DNA of 64,000 nt from Flavobacterium hibisci (GCF_020026925.1 NZ_JAIQDW010000015.1:1-64000); one strand, 5' to 3'; positions 8,304 to 19,931 are shown, counted from the first letter of the stretch. Notes: generated from the letters alone by a model not told the origin. Numbers and translations: made by a program.

Positions 8304-11300
8304 TTAAAGGGTTAGATTAAAACCAAATAAGTAGGTTTTGGACAATGGCAAATTACGTGTTCCTGAGTTCACAGAATAAACTTCGGGATCAATACGGTTT
8401 CCGGCTGCACTCCAATACCAGATATTGTTTACCTGGAAAGTAAATTTTGCTGATTCCATTTTGATTTTGTTTGCGAAAATTTTCGGAAGACTGTAACCTA
8501 ATGAAATGTTTCTAAGTTTGATATAATCTCCATCTACCACATTCACATCGGAATTTCTCCATTGGCTGCTAATTGTTCCTGCATAAGATCTTACATTTTC
8601 TGCGAAATCAACATATAAACGTGTATTACCATTTGGATTTGCATCTGTATAACGATCTGAAATCCCTGAAAGATTTACTGCATCAGTACTCATGTCAATA
8701 GTCTCTTTACGCATTACATTTCCTCCTGAGAAAACAAACAACATATTCAGATCGAATCCCTTATATGAGAATCGCTGTGAGAATGAACCTGTATAAGTTG
8801 GGGTTAAACTTCCCATTTTTACCAATGCATTCGGATTAGAAACTGTTTTTATACTCGTTGATATCGGGTTCCCGTTAGCATCGAAAGTGATTGACGGATT
8901 TCCATTTTCATCCAGAACATAAGGATATCCATTAACTGTACCCCCGTATTTGTAAGCGTACAGGTTATTGAATACGTCACCTTCAAAAAAGTAATTTGAT
9001 GGCGCACTGACATACACTGATGAACTTGACTGTGCTCTGGTAACTTTATCAATTGTCGTTTTGTTGTAACCAAAAACAACATTGGAATTAATGCGGAAAC
9101 TACCATTATTAAACCATTCAGAACCAACAGTAAATTCAACTCCTCTGTTTAACAAGGCGCCTGCATTGATTCTTCTGCTTGTAGCTCCAACAGTAGGATC
9201 TAAATCGGTTGTTGCCAATAAATCACTGCTCAGTTTGCGATAAACATCAATACTACCTGTCAGTTTATGGTTTAGTACTGTATAATCTAAACCCAAGTTG
9301 GTTGTTTGTGTTTTTTCCCATCTTAACATTGGATTTGGCTGAGACGTAATGTTTATGTATTGTAAAGACTGATATAAGTTGTCATTTCTTCTTGTAGCAG
9401 TTACATAGGGTGTTGTACTTTGATCGACATTTCCACTTACACCATAAGTAGCCCTGAATTTAAGCATGTTAACCCATTTTACTTCTTTCATGAAGTCTTC
9501 ATTACTAATATTCCAGCCTAAACCTGCAGACCATAATGGACGGTTTTTATATTTAGAATCTACACCAAATAAATCTGCACGATCCACACGGTAACTTCCT
9601 GTTACGTTATATTTAGATAAATAAGTATAACCTGCTGTACTGAAAACTGAAAAGTAATGATGTAAAACTTCCGTTTGTGATCTTGATATAGCTGCCAAAG
9701 TGGTATTATTTCCATAAATATAACTAGGAACTCCTGTTTGGCTAAGTGAAAGGTTATTCAATGTAGCAGAAGTAAGTGTAACCGGATCGTAACCATATCG
9801 TATTTGTTCAATACCTCTTGGAACAAAAGTTTCGCGCATTTCAAAACCGGCAACTGCATTAACAGAATGCTTCCCTTCACTAAAATCCTGACTAAAATCT
9901 AACTGATTTCTAAAAGAATAGTTACTTGCCTGACTGCTCCATTGTTTGTAGCGTCCTCCTGCAGAAAAACCATCTACATAAGTGTAAACATTTGTAGTTG
10001 GGTTATACCCTGTCAAGGCATTGATGGCATAACGCATTCTGTATGAGTCAACGGCATAATATTGATCGTTATCACTTTTTCGTAATTCATATTGAAATTG
10101 TGTATTAAAGCTCAACCCTTTCCATATCTTCGCACGAAGGTTTGTAAAGGCTCTTAAACTTAATGAGTTTTCATGTGTGATACCTTCATTAAGCGCATCC
10201 AATACGTTAAAATTAACTGATTTAAAACCACTTAAACTGTTTATTTTTGCAGCCATAGCCGGGTTAATAACACTACTACCGGTAAAACCATCTTTAATCC
10301 CTACAAACTGTGATAATACGCGGTCTCCGTTATCATCCGTAATACGCTCATATCTTTTTTGAATATTATAATTACCGAAATCAAAATCAGTAACATCATC
10401 GTTGCTATAGGTAGCATTAACCCCAAAAGTTGCATTTAACCAGTTGTTTACCTGAAAACTGCTTTTAACATAAAGATTAAATGCCTGACTTGTGTTGTTT
10501 ACGATACGATTATCTGCGGCGTCATAATTGAATGAAACATAAGTATTCTGCTTACTCGTACTTCCGGAAAATGCCACATTGTAACGCTGTCTGAATTCGT
10601 TTTGCCATACATTATCCCGATAATCTTTTATGTAATCGTTCTTTCTCCATTGAGCGATAGTAGTATCGTAATCTGTACTGCTCACTTTTCCGTCTTCAAG
10701 ATCCCTGTTAAGCTGGTATAAAGGGCTATAATATTTTGGGCTGCTGCTTCCAATATCGCCATAAGCATTGAACATTGTAGCTGTATTGGCAAATCTGGCT
10801 CTTTCTCTGTTATACACAGCTTGTTCAAAATCAATCAAATCACTTGTAGAAGCGTAATTCATATCTTTAATATTTGGTTTTGTACCAATAAAAAAATCAG
10901 AATTTATGCTCACTTTAAGCTTGCCATTCCCTTTTTTGGTAGTCAAAACAATAATACCATTTGCTGCTCTTGAACCATAAATAGATCCTGCTGCTGCATC
11001 TTTAAGAACATTTACACTTTCAATATCATACGGATTAATCTGATCAAGAGTCAATTCGGTTGGCAGACCGTCTATAACCAAAAGCGGACTATATCCTACT
11101 TCACCAACAGAAAAAGTGCCAATACCTCTTAGTATTGGAGTATCAGCTGAAGCTCCTGTCGGGTTTTTCTGAAACATCAAACCTGCCACACGTCCCTCAA
11201 GGGCAGATGCTAAATTAGTGTTGATATTTTCGTTTAATACTTTTTCATCTATTTTGGTAATAGCACCGGTAGAATGGCTTCTGGTAAGCGTCTGGAATCC

Positions 11301-11948
11301 TGTCACAACAACATCTTTCATTACAGAAACCTTATCTTCAACAACAAGTGTTAACTGGGTGCGTCCATCAATGGCAAAAGATTTTTTTTCAATAGTTAAT
11401 CCAGTACACTCTAATATAGCATCCAGAGGCGCATCATCAAAAGAAAAGCTGCCGTCAAAATCAGTTATACTATGCTTGTTTGTCCCTGAAATTGTAACAT
11501 TTACTCCCGGAAATGGCTCGTTTTTACTGTTTAATACTTTTCCTTGTATTTTTCCGGATCCGTTTCCCCGCTTTTCCTCTTTTTCTTTTGCAGCAGTTAC
11601 CACTATCGTTTGATTGGTAAGTGAATATTTTAAATTTTGCGAATTGAAAATTTGATTAAGCGTTTCTTTTAAACCTGAATTCTTAACATTAATCGTTACC
11701 GGTTTCGAATCTTTTAGCAGTTTTTGCGTATAAAAAACTTCGTAATTAGCCTGTTTTGCTACTTCCTTCAGGACTGTTTCAAGTGATGCATCCTTGAAAT
11801 TAATAGTAACATTTTGTGCCTGAACCGTAAAACTGCATAACAGCATAAACAGCAAACCCAATATCCACGGATAATTAGAAAAATGAAACCCCGGAATTGT
11901 TTTCCTGAGTTCTTTGTAAGGTTTTTTTGGTTGTAAATTAAATTTCAT
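8304..11948 (-). CDS. SusC/RagA-type TonB-dependent transporter with N-terminal STN domain
   Basis: A 1214-residue outer-membrane transporter. After a membrane-targeting segment (PWILGLLFMLLCSFTVQAQ) it has a secretin/TonB short N-terminal domain (about 45-110, NVTINFKDASLETVLKEVA). A CarboxypepD-regulatory-like domain follows (GKIQGKVLNSKNEPFPGVNV), then the SusC plug (RGIGTFSVGE, LKDAAAGSIYGSRAANGIIV) and a long barrel ending in FGFNLTL. An STN domain usually means signalling to a FecR anti-sigma factor, and one is encoded just upstream with its ECF sigma factor, so the transporter probably controls its own expression. Confidence 0.92.
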   Translation of the reverse strand: MKFNLQPKKPYKELRKTIPGFHFSNYPWILGLLFMLLCSFTVQAQNVTINFKDASLETVLKEVAKQANYEVFYTQKLLKDSKPVTINVKNSGLKETLNQIFNSQNLKYSLTNQTIVVTAAKEKEEKRGNGSGKIQGKVLNSKNEPFPGVNVTISGTNKHSITDFDGSFSFDDAPLDAILECTGLTIEKKSFAIDGRTQLTLVVEDKVSVMKDVVVTGFQTLTRSHSTGAITKIDEKVLNENINTNLASALEGRVAGLMFQKNPTGASADTPILRGIGTFSVGEVGYSPLLVIDGLPTELTLDQINPYDIESVNVLKDAAAGSIYGSRAANGIIVLTTKKGNGKLKVSINSDFFIGTKPNIKDMNYASTSDLIDFEQAVYNRERARFANTATMFNAYGDIGSSSPKYYSPLYQLNRDLEDGKVSSTDYDTTIAQWRKNDYIKDYRDNVWQNEFRQRYNVAFSGSTSKQNTYVSFNYDAADNRIVNNTSQAFNLYVKSSFQVNNWLNATFGVNATYSNDDVTDFDFGNYNIQKRYERITDDNGDRVLSQFVGIKDGFTGSSVINPAMAAKINSLSGFKSVNFNVLDALNEGITHENSLSLRAFTNLRAKIWKGLSFNTQFQYELRKSDNDQYYAVDSYRMRYAINALTGYNPTTNVYTYVDGFSAGGRYKQWSSQASNYSFRNQLDFSQDFSEGKHSVNAVAGFEMRETFVPRGIEQIRYGYDPVTLTSATLNNLSLSQTGVPSYIYGNNTTLAAISRSQTEVLHHYFSVFSTAGYTYLSKYNVTGSYRVDRADLFGVDSKYKNRPLWSAGLGWNISNEDFMKEVKWVNMLKFRATYGVSGNVDQSTTPYVTATRRNDNLYQSLQYINITSQPNPMLRWEKTQTTNLGLDYTVLNHKLTGSIDVYRKLSSDLLATTDLDPTVGATSRRINAGALLNRGVEFTVGSEWFNNGSFRINSNVVFGYNKTTIDKVTRAQSSSSVYVSAPSNYFFEGDVFNNLYAYKYGGTVNGYPYVLDENGNPSITFDANGNPISTSIKTVSNPNALVKMGSLTPTYTGSFSQRFSYKGFDLNMLFVFSGGNVMRKETIDMSTDAVNLSGISDRYTDANPNGNTRLYVDFAENVRSYAGTISSQWRNSDVNVVDGDYIKLRNISLGYSLPKIFANKIKMESAKFTFQVNNIWYWSAAGNRIDPEVYSVNSGTRNLPLSKTYLFGFNLTL

Positions 11949-12012
11949 ACATTTACATTTAGTTATAGTTAAACAATAGTGGAAAACTCATATTGGCTAT
12001 CAACTTTCTAAC

Positions 12013-12041
12013 AACCAGAAGCATCGCAACTGCCTCTGGTT
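12013..12041. repeat. Stem-loop between the anti-sigma gene and susC
   Basis: A 7-bp inverted repeat (AACCAGA / TCTGGTT) with a 15-nt loop. The T run lies on the plus-strand side, so as a minus-strand terminator it would be weak. It may be an attenuator or an mRNA-stabilising structure upstream of susC. Confidence 0.35.
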
Positions 12042-12080
12042 TTTTAGTTTTAAGCTCAATATAATCGGGTAAACTTAAGA

Positions 12081-13232
12081 TCATGGATACACAACAATCG
12101 TTTTTCCTTCGACCTTAAATTTTATATTACTAAGCTCAAGCACTTTTAATACTTCAGATAAATTTTTATTCATAAATGTACCACCATTAAACCTTACGTC
12201 CGATACATCGCCACGGTACTCAACTTTAATTCCGTACCAGCGTTCCAATTGTTTCATTACCGTTTTCAGGTCGGCATTATCAAATTTAAAACGGCCATTT
12301 TTCCAGGCAATAGCTGCTTCTGTATCCACTTTTCGAATGGTAATCCTGCCAAGATTATCAGATACATTAGATTGTTCTCCAGGCTTTAAGACTGCTTTTT
12401 GATTTTTAGAAGTAACTGCTACACTTCCTTCCAGTAATGTTGTTTTCACAAATGGTTCATTATGGTAAGCATGAACATTAAAATGAGTTCCCAGAACCTC
12501 TATAGACTGAGTATCTGATTTTACGATAAAGGGTTTATTTTTATTTTTAGCTACTTCAAAGTAAGCCTCCCCTTCTAATTCTACGATTCTTTCTTTACCA
12601 TTAAAACGGGTTGGATATTTAATAGAAGAAACAGTGTTTAGATAAACTTTGGTTCCATCTGCTAAAACAATATTATATTGCCCTCCTGTTGGTGTTGAAA
12701 GTGTATTGAACGAATTAGCATCAGCTATTGAAACATCAGCATCAGGATTTATGGTATAAGTAATAACTCCGTTAGCATCCATTTTGATTGTAACTTCTTC
12801 TTTTTCTCCTTCGTGGGCAATAGTATCTTTTGCAGAAATATCAGACAAAACAATTTGTTTTCCGTTCGAAAGCGTTAAAATCCCTCTGTTACCTCCAGGG
12901 GCAATGTCCTTTGGTTTTTCAGCAACCTCAATAATTTGTTCTTTTGGTTTTGTAAAATAAAATATTCCTGTACCGAGCAATAAAACTATGGATGCAGCAG
13001 CAGCATATTTATAAAACTGATTTTTATTTTTTTCCGGACTAATGTTTTTGTCAATAGCTTTCCATGCGTCATCCAGATTTATCTCCTTGATATCATCCGT
13101 TTGATAGTTATCTTGAACTTTGGCAAAATAAGCCCTATTGGCCGCAGATTGATTGTACCATAAATCAAAAACCGATTCTTCTTCGGGAGTAAGAGTATTG
13201 TGTATTTTCTTTATGATCAGTTTAAATTCCAT
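12081..13232 (-). CDS. FecR-family anti-sigma factor
   Basis: A 383-residue single-pass inner-membrane protein. The cytoplasmic N-terminus (LTPEEESVFDLWYNQSAANRA) fits an anti-sigma region. One membrane helix lies at about 88-105 (YAAAASIVLLLGTGIFYF). A periplasmic FecR domain (TPTGGQYNIVLADGTKVYLN, ELEGEAYFEVAKNKNKPFIV) and a C-terminal DUF4974/STN-like domain (FKFDNADLKTVMKQLERWYG) follow. It relays the state of the STN-bearing SusC protein to the sigma factor encoded upstream. Confidence 0.92.
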   Translation of the reverse strand: MEFKLIIKKIHNTLTPEEESVFDLWYNQSAANRAYFAKVQDNYQTDDIKEINLDDAWKAIDKNISPEKNKNQFYKYAAAASIVLLLGTGIFYFTKPKEQIIEVAEKPKDIAPGGNRGILTLSNGKQIVLSDISAKDTIAHEGEKEEVTIKMDANGVITYTINPDADVSIADANSFNTLSTPTGGQYNIVLADGTKVYLNTVSSIKYPTRFNGKERIVELEGEAYFEVAKNKNKPFIVKSDTQSIEVLGTHFNVHAYHNEPFVKTTLLEGSVAVTSKNQKAVLKPGEQSNVSDNLGRITIRKVDTEAAIAWKNGRFKFDNADLKTVMKQLERWYGIKVEYRGDVSDVRFNGGTFMNKNLSEVLKVLELSNIKFKVEGKTIVVYP

Positions 13233-13366
13233 TTTCAGAATCTCTTTAAATTAACAATTACCTGATGTAATTTATAACTAAGACAACCGAAACTAAAGAA
13301 TGGGTGACAAAAGTTTAAGAAAAAGTGAAGAAAAAATTAAATTTACCAACAAACGAGGTAACTTTC

Positions 13367-13930
13367 TTACGAATGAATGGATAATAAAGCTAATATAATA
13401 ACCAACGATTCGCTAATTTTCACCTTTGCTCTCTTAAGCTGCGTTTTTACAGTGTTTACGGAAATCCCCATTTCATCGGCGATTTCTTCGTATTTATAAT
13501 TTTCAATAAATTTAAGTTTGAAAACCTGCTGCATACTTTTCGGAAAAGTTTCTATAATCTTTAAAATATGATGGTAAAGAATTGTTTTCTCTTCTTCAGA
13601 AATCAAATCCAAATCTTCTTCTAAAACCAGCATTGAATTTAAATCAATTACATTTAAATCATCTGTTATTTTTACCGATTTCAGATAATTCAGGCATTTG
13701 TTGCGTACCATTGCATACAGGTAAGCTTTAAGAGAAGTTTTTATTTCAATGTTTTTTGCATTTTCCCATAACGAAATAAATACTTCCTGTACAGCATCTT
13801 CACTTGATTCCTGATCGAATAAAAAATTGTTGGCATATACAACCAGCCCTTTATAAAAATGGTTAAATACATTTTTGTAAACGGATTTATTTTGATTTTG
13901 AAGTTCTTTTAAGACAATATCTATTTCCAA
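13367..13930 (-). CDS. ECF RNA polymerase sigma factor
   Basis: Sigma-70 region 2 (YVVYANNFLFDQESSEDAVQ-like, VFISLWENA) and region 4 (FKLKFIENYKYEEIADEMGI) with the helix-turn-helix are clear. The open frame runs up to 13966, but both possible starts there are TTG. A strong promoter (TTG-N19-TAGATTTG at 13993-13964) overlaps the upper one, so a transcript from it could not encode the extra 12 hydrophobic residues. I therefore choose the TTG at 13930, giving 187 residues (MEIDIVLKEL...), the usual ECF length. It presumably drives the FecR-SusC-SusD-protease genes. Confidence 0.85.
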   Translation of the reverse strand: MEIDIVLKELQNQNKSVYKNVFNHFYKGLVVYANNFLFDQESSEDAVQEVFISLWENAKNIEIKTSLKAYLYAMVRNKCLNYLKSVKITDDLNVIDLNSMLVLEEDLDLISEEEKTILYHHILKIIETFPKSMQQVFKLKFIENYKYEEIADEMGISVNTVKTQLKRAKVKISESLVIILALLSIHS

Positions 13931-13963
13931 AGTAAGTATAAAAAGCAAATAGGCTATAAAAAA

Positions 13964-13993
13964 CAAATCTATGTATTTTTAATTTTTCAGCAA
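13964..13993 (-). promoter_or_regulatory. Bacteroidota-type promoter of the ECF sigma gene
   Basis: On the minus strand TTG (13993-13991), 19 bases, then TAGATTTG (13971-13964) match the primary-sigma consensus exactly. Transcription should begin near 13957-13960, downstream of the annotatable TTG at 13966, which decides the start of the sigma gene. The rest of the 13967-14283 spacer is AT-rich and holds only a possible terminator near 14237. Confidence 0.65.
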
Positions 13994-14236
13994 ATATGTA
14001 TTGAATTTCTTTGAATAATCATAAAAAAGTCCATTATATTCCCTTATTATTTTGAATATAAAAAAAATACAACATTAAAATTATAATAAAAAAACAATAT
14101 TAGTACTTCTCTTACTATGCAAATTATGTTCTTTAATACTATTTATCTGAATGATATTTCTATCTATTACTAATGTACGAATATAATTAGGAACTGCGTT
14201 TGAAAACATCCCCATTTTACTATAAGATTAAACTAG

Positions 14237-14268
14237 AAAAGGAGCCATGATCAGGCCCCTTTATTTTT
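14237..14268. terminator. Possible terminator beyond katG
   Basis: An imperfect stem (AAAAGGAGCC / GGCCCCTTTT with one mismatch) and a 7-nt loop lie 20 bp past the katG stop. The T-rich side is on the plus strand, and the minus side is only moderately T-rich, so the direction is uncertain. Confidence 0.4.
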
Positions 14269-14283
14269 TAACTTAACATGAAT

Positions 14284-16578
<2,295 letters not shown>

Positions 16579-16655
16579 TTAGAATAACCGAAAACGAATT
16601 TAAGAACTAAACGATTAGACTTTATGCTTTTTTTATATTATATCAACCTACCTTA

Positions 16656-16670
16656 ATAGATAAAATCTAT
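16656..16670. promoter_or_regulatory. OxyR-like operator upstream of katG
   Basis: The 15-mer ATAGATAAAATCTAT fits the OxyR half-site consensus ATAGnTnnnAnCTAT at every fixed position and is part of a perfect 7-3-7 inverted repeat. It lies 96 bp before the katG start in a 333-bp AT-rich spacer between katG and the GH130 gene. I see no second full element at the usual spacing (AAAC and AACC at the flanking positions). No other gene is evident in this spacer. Confidence 0.55.
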
Positions 16671-16893
16671 TGAAAATAAACTTTCAAAACTCTATAAAAT
16701 TATTCGAATAAAATTTACAATTAAAATTACAAAAAATACTTTTTAATTTTTACGAGTATTATCTTAAAAAAGCTAATGAAGATCATGTAAAAAACAGGAA
16801 TTATTATATAAACAACCAATTAAGAATTATAACTTAATTTAGTATAAATGAATACTATTTGATTGAATTTATAATAGATGTAAAATAATTACA

Positions 16894-17949
16894 ATGAGCG
16901 ATATAGCACAAAGATTTCCTGAAAATCCAATATTAATGCCTAAAGATCTTAAATCAAGCACTCCTGATTTGCAAATTATCAGCCTGTTAAATCCGGGAGT
17001 TTTTGTATTTGAAAACAAAACATGGCTTTTGGTACGGGTCGCCGAAAGTATTTCGCAAAAAGAAGGTGTTATTTTTTTTCCTGTAATTAATGAATTAGGA
17101 AAAGTAGAAATTATTGAAATCCCGCTGAATGATCCTGATCTTGTAGCTACAGATGCCCGAATTGTTCAATATAAAGGCCTGGATTATTTGACTACGCTTT
17201 CACATTTACGTATTCTGTGCAGTGATGATGGCATTCATTTTTATGAACCTGAAGGTTATAGTTCTTTATTTGGTTTAGGTACGCTTGAACAATTTGGTAT
17301 AGAAGATGCCCGTGTAAGCAAACTCGAAGATACTTACTATATTACCTACACCGCGGTTTCTTCCAATGGAGTTGGCGTTGGAATGCGTACCACAAAGGAC
17401 TGGACAAATTTTGAACAAAAAGGGATGATATTTCCTCCACACAATAAAGATTGCGCCATTTTTGAAGAAAAAATAAATGGCAAATTCTATGCGTTGCATC
17501 GCCCTTCAAGTCCGCAGATTGGAGGTAATTTTATCTGGTTAGCCGAATCTGCTGACGGTGTACATTGGGGAAATCATCAGTTTCTAGTTGGGACCCGAAA
17601 AGGACTTTGGGACAGTGCCAGAGTTGGTGCCGGTGCTGCCCCGATTAAAACGGATAGAGGCTGGCTAGAAATATATCATGGAGCCAATGCTGAACACCAA
17701 TATTGTCTGGGAGCTTTTTTAATGGATTTAAATGATCCCTCAAAAGTAATTGCCCGAACATTAGAACCAATAATGATGCCTCAGGAAAATTATGAACTAA
17801 GCGGGTTTTTCGGCTATGTGGTTTTCACTAATGGGCATGTTCTAGAAGGAGACAAACTTACTATATATTATGGAGCAGCTGATGAATTTGTCTGTGGGGC
17901 TCATTTTTCTATTGCTGAAATTTTATCTTGCCTGGTTAACGAATCCTGA
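16894..17949 (+). CDS. GH130-family glycoside phosphorylase/hydrolase
   Basis: A 351-residue cytoplasmic protein (no signal peptide) with the five-bladed beta-propeller signatures of GH130. FGIEDARVSKLEDTYYITYTA carries the catalytic Asp, followed by NKDCAIFEEKINGKFYALHRP and a C-terminal LTIYYGAADEFVCGA. Family members phosphorolyse or hydrolyse beta-mannosides (mannosyl-glucose, manno-oligosaccharides, Man-GlcNAc). Which substrate applies cannot be told here, and there are no carbohydrate genes beside it. Confidence 0.85.
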   Translation: MSDIAQRFPENPILMPKDLKSSTPDLQIISLLNPGVFVFENKTWLLVRVAESISQKEGVIFFPVINELGKVEIIEIPLNDPDLVATDARIVQYKGLDYLTTLSHLRILCSDDGIHFYEPEGYSSLFGLGTLEQFGIEDARVSKLEDTYYITYTAVSSNGVGVGMRTTKDWTNFEQKGMIFPPHNKDCAIFEEKINGKFYALHRPSSPQIGGNFIWLAESADGVHWGNHQFLVGTRKGLWDSARVGAGAAPIKTDRGWLEIYHGANAEHQYCLGAFLMDLNDPSKVIARTLEPIMMPQENYELSGFFGYVVFTNGHVLEGDKLTIYYGAADEFVCGAHFSIAEILSCLVNES

Positions 17950-17994
17950 TGATCTTTTTATTATCAATTAATTATTAATCGAATTCAAAAAAAC

Positions 17995-18022
17995 AAAGCC
18001 TGCAAAATAATATACAGGCTTT
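17995..18022. terminator. Shared terminator of convergent genes
   Basis: An 8-bp perfect stem (AAAGCCTG / CAGGCTTT) with a 12-nt loop lies between the plus-strand GH130 gene and the minus-strand lipoprotein gene. A and T runs on either side make it usable in both directions. Confidence 0.6.
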
Positions 18023-18045
18023 AAAACTGAAAAGGTTAAAGTGTT

Positions 18046-18399
18046 TTATTTTTCTTTATTCTTAGCAGACTTAACATCGACGCTGTCTTTTCTTACTCCT
18101 GAAGAGCTTGTGTATACAGATCCATCATTAGGGTCAGGACCAGGCCCGCTTCCAGTACCAGCACTGCTAGCATTTGGGTTGTTTGTACCGTTATTAACTT
18201 TTGGGGCATTACTTCCTGTTGTATTAGCTCCATTATTTTTATCGAGGTTTGTGGTATCTGAAATTGTGCCTGATGTATCAACTGTAGTCTTATGCGTATC
18301 GATTTCATCGCTGTACCCATCCTGATTATTTTTACAGGAAGAAAATACTCCCATCATAATAAGCAACAATAGGATTTTTGAATTGAATAGTGTTTTCAT
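18046..18399 (-). CDS. Small low-complexity lipoprotein, unknown function
   Basis: A 117-residue protein with a clear lipoprotein signal (MKTLFNSKILLLLIMMGVFSSCKNNQDG). The mature part has no recognisable domain. It is rich in Asp, Asn, Thr, Ser and Gly (NNGANTTGSNAPKVNNGTNN, GTGSGPGPDPNDGS) and ends Lys-rich (KSAKNKEK), suggesting a disordered surface or periplasmic peptide. Monocistronic. Overlapping frames in the same place are composition shadows. Confidence 0.6.
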   Translation of the reverse strand: MKTLFNSKILLLLIMMGVFSSCKNNQDGYSDEIDTHKTTVDTSGTISDTTNLDKNNGANTTGSNAPKVNNGTNNPNASSAGTGSGPGPDPNDGSVYTSSSGVRKDSVDVKSAKNKEK

Positions 18400-18542
18400 A
18401 GTATTTGATTTTAAAGCTTAAAACTCAAATTTAAATGATGAAATAGTGATTTTTTTACATAATTATTCTTTTATCTTACAGAAATAAATAATTGTACATC
18501 ATTACTTTAAATCACAACTATATAATAACGCAAACAAATTCA

Positions 18543-18571
18543 TAAAAAACTCCATTAAAAAATAATGGAGT
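18543..18571 (-). terminator. Terminator of the lysine hydroxylase-like gene
   Basis: A 9-bp perfect stem (ACTCCATTA / TAATGGAGT) with a 5-nt loop is followed on the minus strand by a T run. It lies 38 bp past the stop of the minus-strand oxygenase gene. Confidence 0.7.
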
Positions 18572-18608
18572 ATGGAAGTGTAATGAGTTTATGGTATTGA
18601 CAACCTAT

Positions 18609-19733
18609 CTAAATTTCATCCAGATCAAATATTTTCCCTAAGTGTTCTTCCATAATAAAATAAGGATTATGGGTCTGTGTGACAGCTCTGATGTGAATAA
18701 GACTTGTTTTACTCATCATTCTGAGCATCTGCCTGCGTTCACATTTTATAATTTCACCATTTTCTATTCGTTGGCCGGCAACAAATGCACTTCGTCCATG
18801 TGCACACAAATGATTGTTTACAAAAATAAGATCTCCTGAATTTGGAATATAATCACTATTGATTAGTGTTTTTGCTTCGTCCCAAAAATCTATTAAGTTA
18901 TTAAGGGCTTCAGATGTCTGTCCTGCATTTTCATTAAAAATTTGCTCAGCAGCATCAAAACGAATAAAAGGAAGATCCCTGTTTCCATACAATACAGACG
19001 CTAATGGTGCGGAGTCTGAAATGTCTTCATTTTCATAATTGGCATCTTTTGGACACTGATAAATAGGTTCAAATAACTTTTCCATTACAGCATTAACCTC
19101 TCCATGTGAACGGATAGAATATAATGTTGATGGCACTCTTTCTTCATTTCTTAGATAAAGAAAGCTTAAAAAATCAGCCTGATGTGATAAAAAGGCATCC
19201 TCGGTATGTACAAATAAATCGGTTTTAGAGCCTGATCCTGTCTGTGTCATTGCCATATTTTCATCCGGAATTACAGCATGTAAAAGCCCTCCACCCTTTC
19301 TCTGAGCATAATACTGAACAGGTTTTGAAGGTACAGCTCCGTGCAGTAACGAACAGATAAAACCATATTTATTTAACTTTTCGTAATCTGCTCCCTGCCA
19401 GTTAGGAGGTGTAGGTCCCAAATCTTCCTGATCGACTTCTAAAAGCCCTTTAAAGACAATCGCACCATATTGTTCAGCTGAAAAATCGGTTCCAAACTGG
19501 CTCAAAATTCGGGTTATTCGTTCGGGCAATAATTGAAAAGCATGGAGATGAAGAGACGATATATATTCAGGGTTTTCATAATTGCCAAATGCTTTCATCA
19601 AAAGGCTTCCCACATTTGATAAAATATTTCTCTCCTGAGGTGATATTTCTATTATTACAGGCTTTGTAGGAATATCAAAAGACAATGGTTCATTAGTAGA
19701 TCTTTCAATCGAAAGAATTGATTGTGATTTCAT
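18609..19733 (-). CDS. Fe(II)/2-oxoglutarate oxygenase, probable L-lysine 4-hydroxylase (KDO/clavaminate synthase-like)
   Basis: A 374-residue cytoplasmic enzyme of the VioC/clavaminate synthase-like group. The iron triad is visible as H176-T-E178 (LFVHTEDAF) and H312 (NNHLCAHGRSAF); basic residues for 2-oxoglutarate lie in CERRQMLRMM (331-340). Length and motifs match L-lysine 4-hydroxylases described from F. johnsoniae and Chitinophaga, as I recall them. It is transcribed divergently from the siderophore genes across a 257-bp region, and its inferred promoter shares operator-like sites with them. A 4-hydroxylysine decarboxylated by the enzyme at 20657 would give 3-hydroxycadaverine. Free-lysine specificity is inferred, and an arginine substrate cannot be excluded. 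Confidence 0.82.
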   Translation of the reverse strand: MKSQSILSIERSTNEPLSFDIPTKPVIIEISPQERNILSNVGSLLMKAFGNYENPEYISSLHLHAFQLLPERITRILSQFGTDFSAEQYGAIVFKGLLEVDQEDLGPTPPNWQGADYEKLNKYGFICSLLHGAVPSKPVQYYAQRKGGGLLHAVIPDENMAMTQTGSGSKTDLFVHTEDAFLSHQADFLSFLYLRNEERVPSTLYSIRSHGEVNAVMEKLFEPIYQCPKDANYENEDISDSAPLASVLYGNRDLPFIRFDAAEQIFNENAGQTSEALNNLIDFWDEAKTLINSDYIPNSGDLIFVNNHLCAHGRSAFVAGQRIENGEIIKCERRQMLRMMSKTSLIHIRAVTQTHNPYFIMEEHLGKIFDLDEI

Positions 19734-19893
19734 TATTTAATTCGCTTTAGGTTATTAAAATACAATTGAAACATTAAACACAATGCACTAAAAATAAGCA
19801 TTATATAAAATTAATTTTATAACAACAATTTATTTATGTACGGGCATTCGTATAAAATTTTCATATTTATTTTTTTTTATTCATATTAATTTA

Positions 19894-19901
19894 TACATTT
19901 G
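19894..19901 (+). promoter_or_regulatory. -7 element of the siderophore biosynthesis operon
   Basis: TACATTTG fits TAnnTTTG exactly; the -33 position has only a T run. Transcription would start near 19908, leaving an 80-base leader that contains both TCTAAATAAC sites. This is the arrangement expected of a repressed iron-uptake operon. Confidence 0.45.
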
Positions 19902-19910
19902 TTTTTACTT

Positions 19911-19922
19911 AGTCTAAATAAC
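19911..19922. promoter_or_regulatory. Candidate iron-responsive operator, copy 1
   Basis: AGTCTAAATAAC, preceded by TT so that TTAGTCTAA forms a 9-bp palindrome. The TCTAAATAAC part recurs at 19951-19960 and, inverted or slightly changed, three times between the TonB receptor and PepSY genes. It sits just past the inferred start of the biosynthesis transcript. The cognate regulator (Fur- or DtxR-like) is not in the window. Confidence 0.45.
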
Positions 19923-19931
19923 ATTTACTTA

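Noticed and set aside
8849..9139. 96-residue frame inside susC
   Set aside because: Same strand, different frame within a conserved barrel; no independent support.
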